Shown: one piece after another, positions 63,448 to 64,000 of the stretch | How the letters are laid out: each line of letters begins with the position of its first letter | Numbering within the stretch: position 1 is the first letter of the stretch | NCBI GenBank assembly: GCA_020635855.1 | Contig: JACJYZ010000003.1 | Coordinates: forward strand, 806,001 to 870,000 | Source: Flavobacteriales bacterium | GTDB lineage: Bacteria; Bacteroidota; Bacteroidia; JACJYZ01 | DNA length: 64,000 bases | Direction: 5' to 3' | Made by a program: the position numbers and the translations under genes | Notes under the pieces: model-generated | Seen by the model: only the letters and a program-made list of their open reading frames with translations | Database searches by the model: none | What the model was told of the DNA's origin: nothing

Positions 63448-64000
63448 ATGAAAAAGTATTCCTTCCAGACCGTCCACCGCAAATTGCTGGCGGACACATT
63501 CACTCCGGTGGGCATGTACCTGCAACTGAGAGACAAGTTTCCCAACAGCCTCTTGCTGGAGAGTTCCGATTACCATGGCAATGAGAATTCGTTCTCTTAT
63601 ATCTGCTGTGATCCGGTGGCTGCCTTCAGGGTAGAAGGTGAGACCTTGTTTGAGAAATTCCCCGATGGAACGGAAAACAAAACCGCCATCACCGAAGGCA
63701 CCGATGTGGTGGATGCCCTGGGAAAGTTCGCCGCTTCCTTTGTCTCCGACTCAGGCCCCAAAGGCATCATCAATAACGGACTCTTCGGGTACATGTGCTA
63801 CGATGCCGTGCGCTACTACGAAGACATTCGCCTTGAAAACAAAGTAGCTGAAGGAAAGCAGATCCCCGATCTTTATTACAAGGTGTTCCGGTACGTGATC
63901 GCCGTTGATCACTTCCACAACGAGGTACACATCTTCGAGCATCTTTACCAACAGGAAGAAAGCCGTATCGAACAGGTGGTGTCTCTGATCCGCAACAAGA
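63448..64000 (+). CDS. trpE: Anthranilate synthase component I (3' partial)
   Basis: 184 codons are visible; the gene runs off the right edge. Makes anthranilate from chorismate with TrpG, the first step of tryptophan synthesis. The N-terminal domain is visible: MKKYSFQTVHRKLLADTFTP, LLLESSDYHGNENSFSYICC and GLFGYMCYDAVRYYED; the LLESS and GY motif regions include the tryptophan feedback pocket of the family. The chorismate-binding domain lies outside the window. Preceded by the leader peptide and attenuator. Confidence 0.95.
   Translation, partial: MKKYSFQTVHRKLLADTFTPVGMYLQLRDKFPNSLLLESSDYHGNENSFSYICCDPVAAFRVEGETLFEKFPDGTENKTAITEGTDVVDALGKFAASFVSDSGPKGIINNGLFGYMCYDAVRYYEDIRLENKVAEGKQIPDLYYKVFRYVIAVDHFHNEVHIFEHLYQQEESRIEQVVSLIRNK

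Noticed and set aside
1..64000. tRNA, rRNA, tmRNA or phage genes
   Set aside because: No cloverleaf arms with a TTCGA T-loop, no rRNA core sequences and no integrase or capsid genes were found by eye; a tRNAscan/Infernal run would be the decisive check.

Overview
The window is a chromosomal segment of a member of the Bacteroidota, probably an uncultured Flavobacteriia/Bacteroidia-type lineage with about 50% GC. The evidence is three type IX secretion (T9SS) cargo proteins with C-terminal sorting domains, SprB repeats, a GWxTD-type protein, a TonB receptor paired with a DUF4249 lipoprotein, and promoters of the Bacteroidota type (TAnnTTTG at -7, TTG at -33). I see no phage, plasmid, rRNA, tRNA or CRISPR array. 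About 45 protein genes are supported, including two too short for routine calling: a 45-aa membrane protein and a 15-aa trp leader peptide.

Layout. 1-12.7 kb: a truncated PhoX-like T9SS protein, a leucine-rich-repeat protein, an ECF sigma factor overlapping a membrane-anchored partner, a lipoprotein with a long structured leader, a DUF4221-like lipoprotein overlapping a CxxC lipoprotein, and a beta-helix T9SS protein. 12.9-19.5 kb: PEP synthase, an SDR oxidoreductase, a small membrane protein, an alpha/beta hydrolase and asparagine synthetase B. 19.8-28.1 kb: a GWxTD protein, lipid A acyltransferase-like protein and glycosyltransferase in a tight cluster; aroQ; a small membrane protein diverging from a CoA-binding protein; a second ECF sigma with a zinc-finger anti-sigma factor whose C-terminus looks like a TonB domain; an SRPBCC protein; and tsaD. 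28.2-42.8 kb: tamB, a REP-associated transposase between two 255-bp direct repeats, pyruvate carboxylase, rplS, a TonB receptor plus DUF4249 pair, and a beta-CASP nuclease. 43-49.2 kb: a 2057-aa SprB-repeat adhesin. 49.2-62.9 kb: small membrane protein, PIG-L deacetylase, a 45-aa membrane protein and SSS symporter in one overlapping cluster, several secreted proteins of unknown role, a MORN-type protein, a MATE exporter, a CDF metal exporter and a YfhO-like membrane protein. 63.3-64 kb: trp leader peptide, attenuator and the start of trpE.

How they work together. Much of the window builds or decorates the cell envelope: T9SS cargo, TamB, lipid A acylation, glycosyl transfer, and TonB uptake. 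Central metabolism is represented by ppsA and pyc (pyruvate to PEP and oxaloacetate), asnB, aroQ and trpE. Two ECF sigma modules probably sense envelope states.

The most interesting signals are the trp attenuator with three tandem Trp codons, the transposase flanked by palindrome-rich direct repeats, the higher-order five-domain repeat in the SprB adhesin, several starts only 4-5 nt after a -7 box (likely leaderless mRNAs), the structured leader at 7037-7254, and the anti-sigma/TonB-like fusion. All start choices and domain calls are from reading the sequence; no database search was run.
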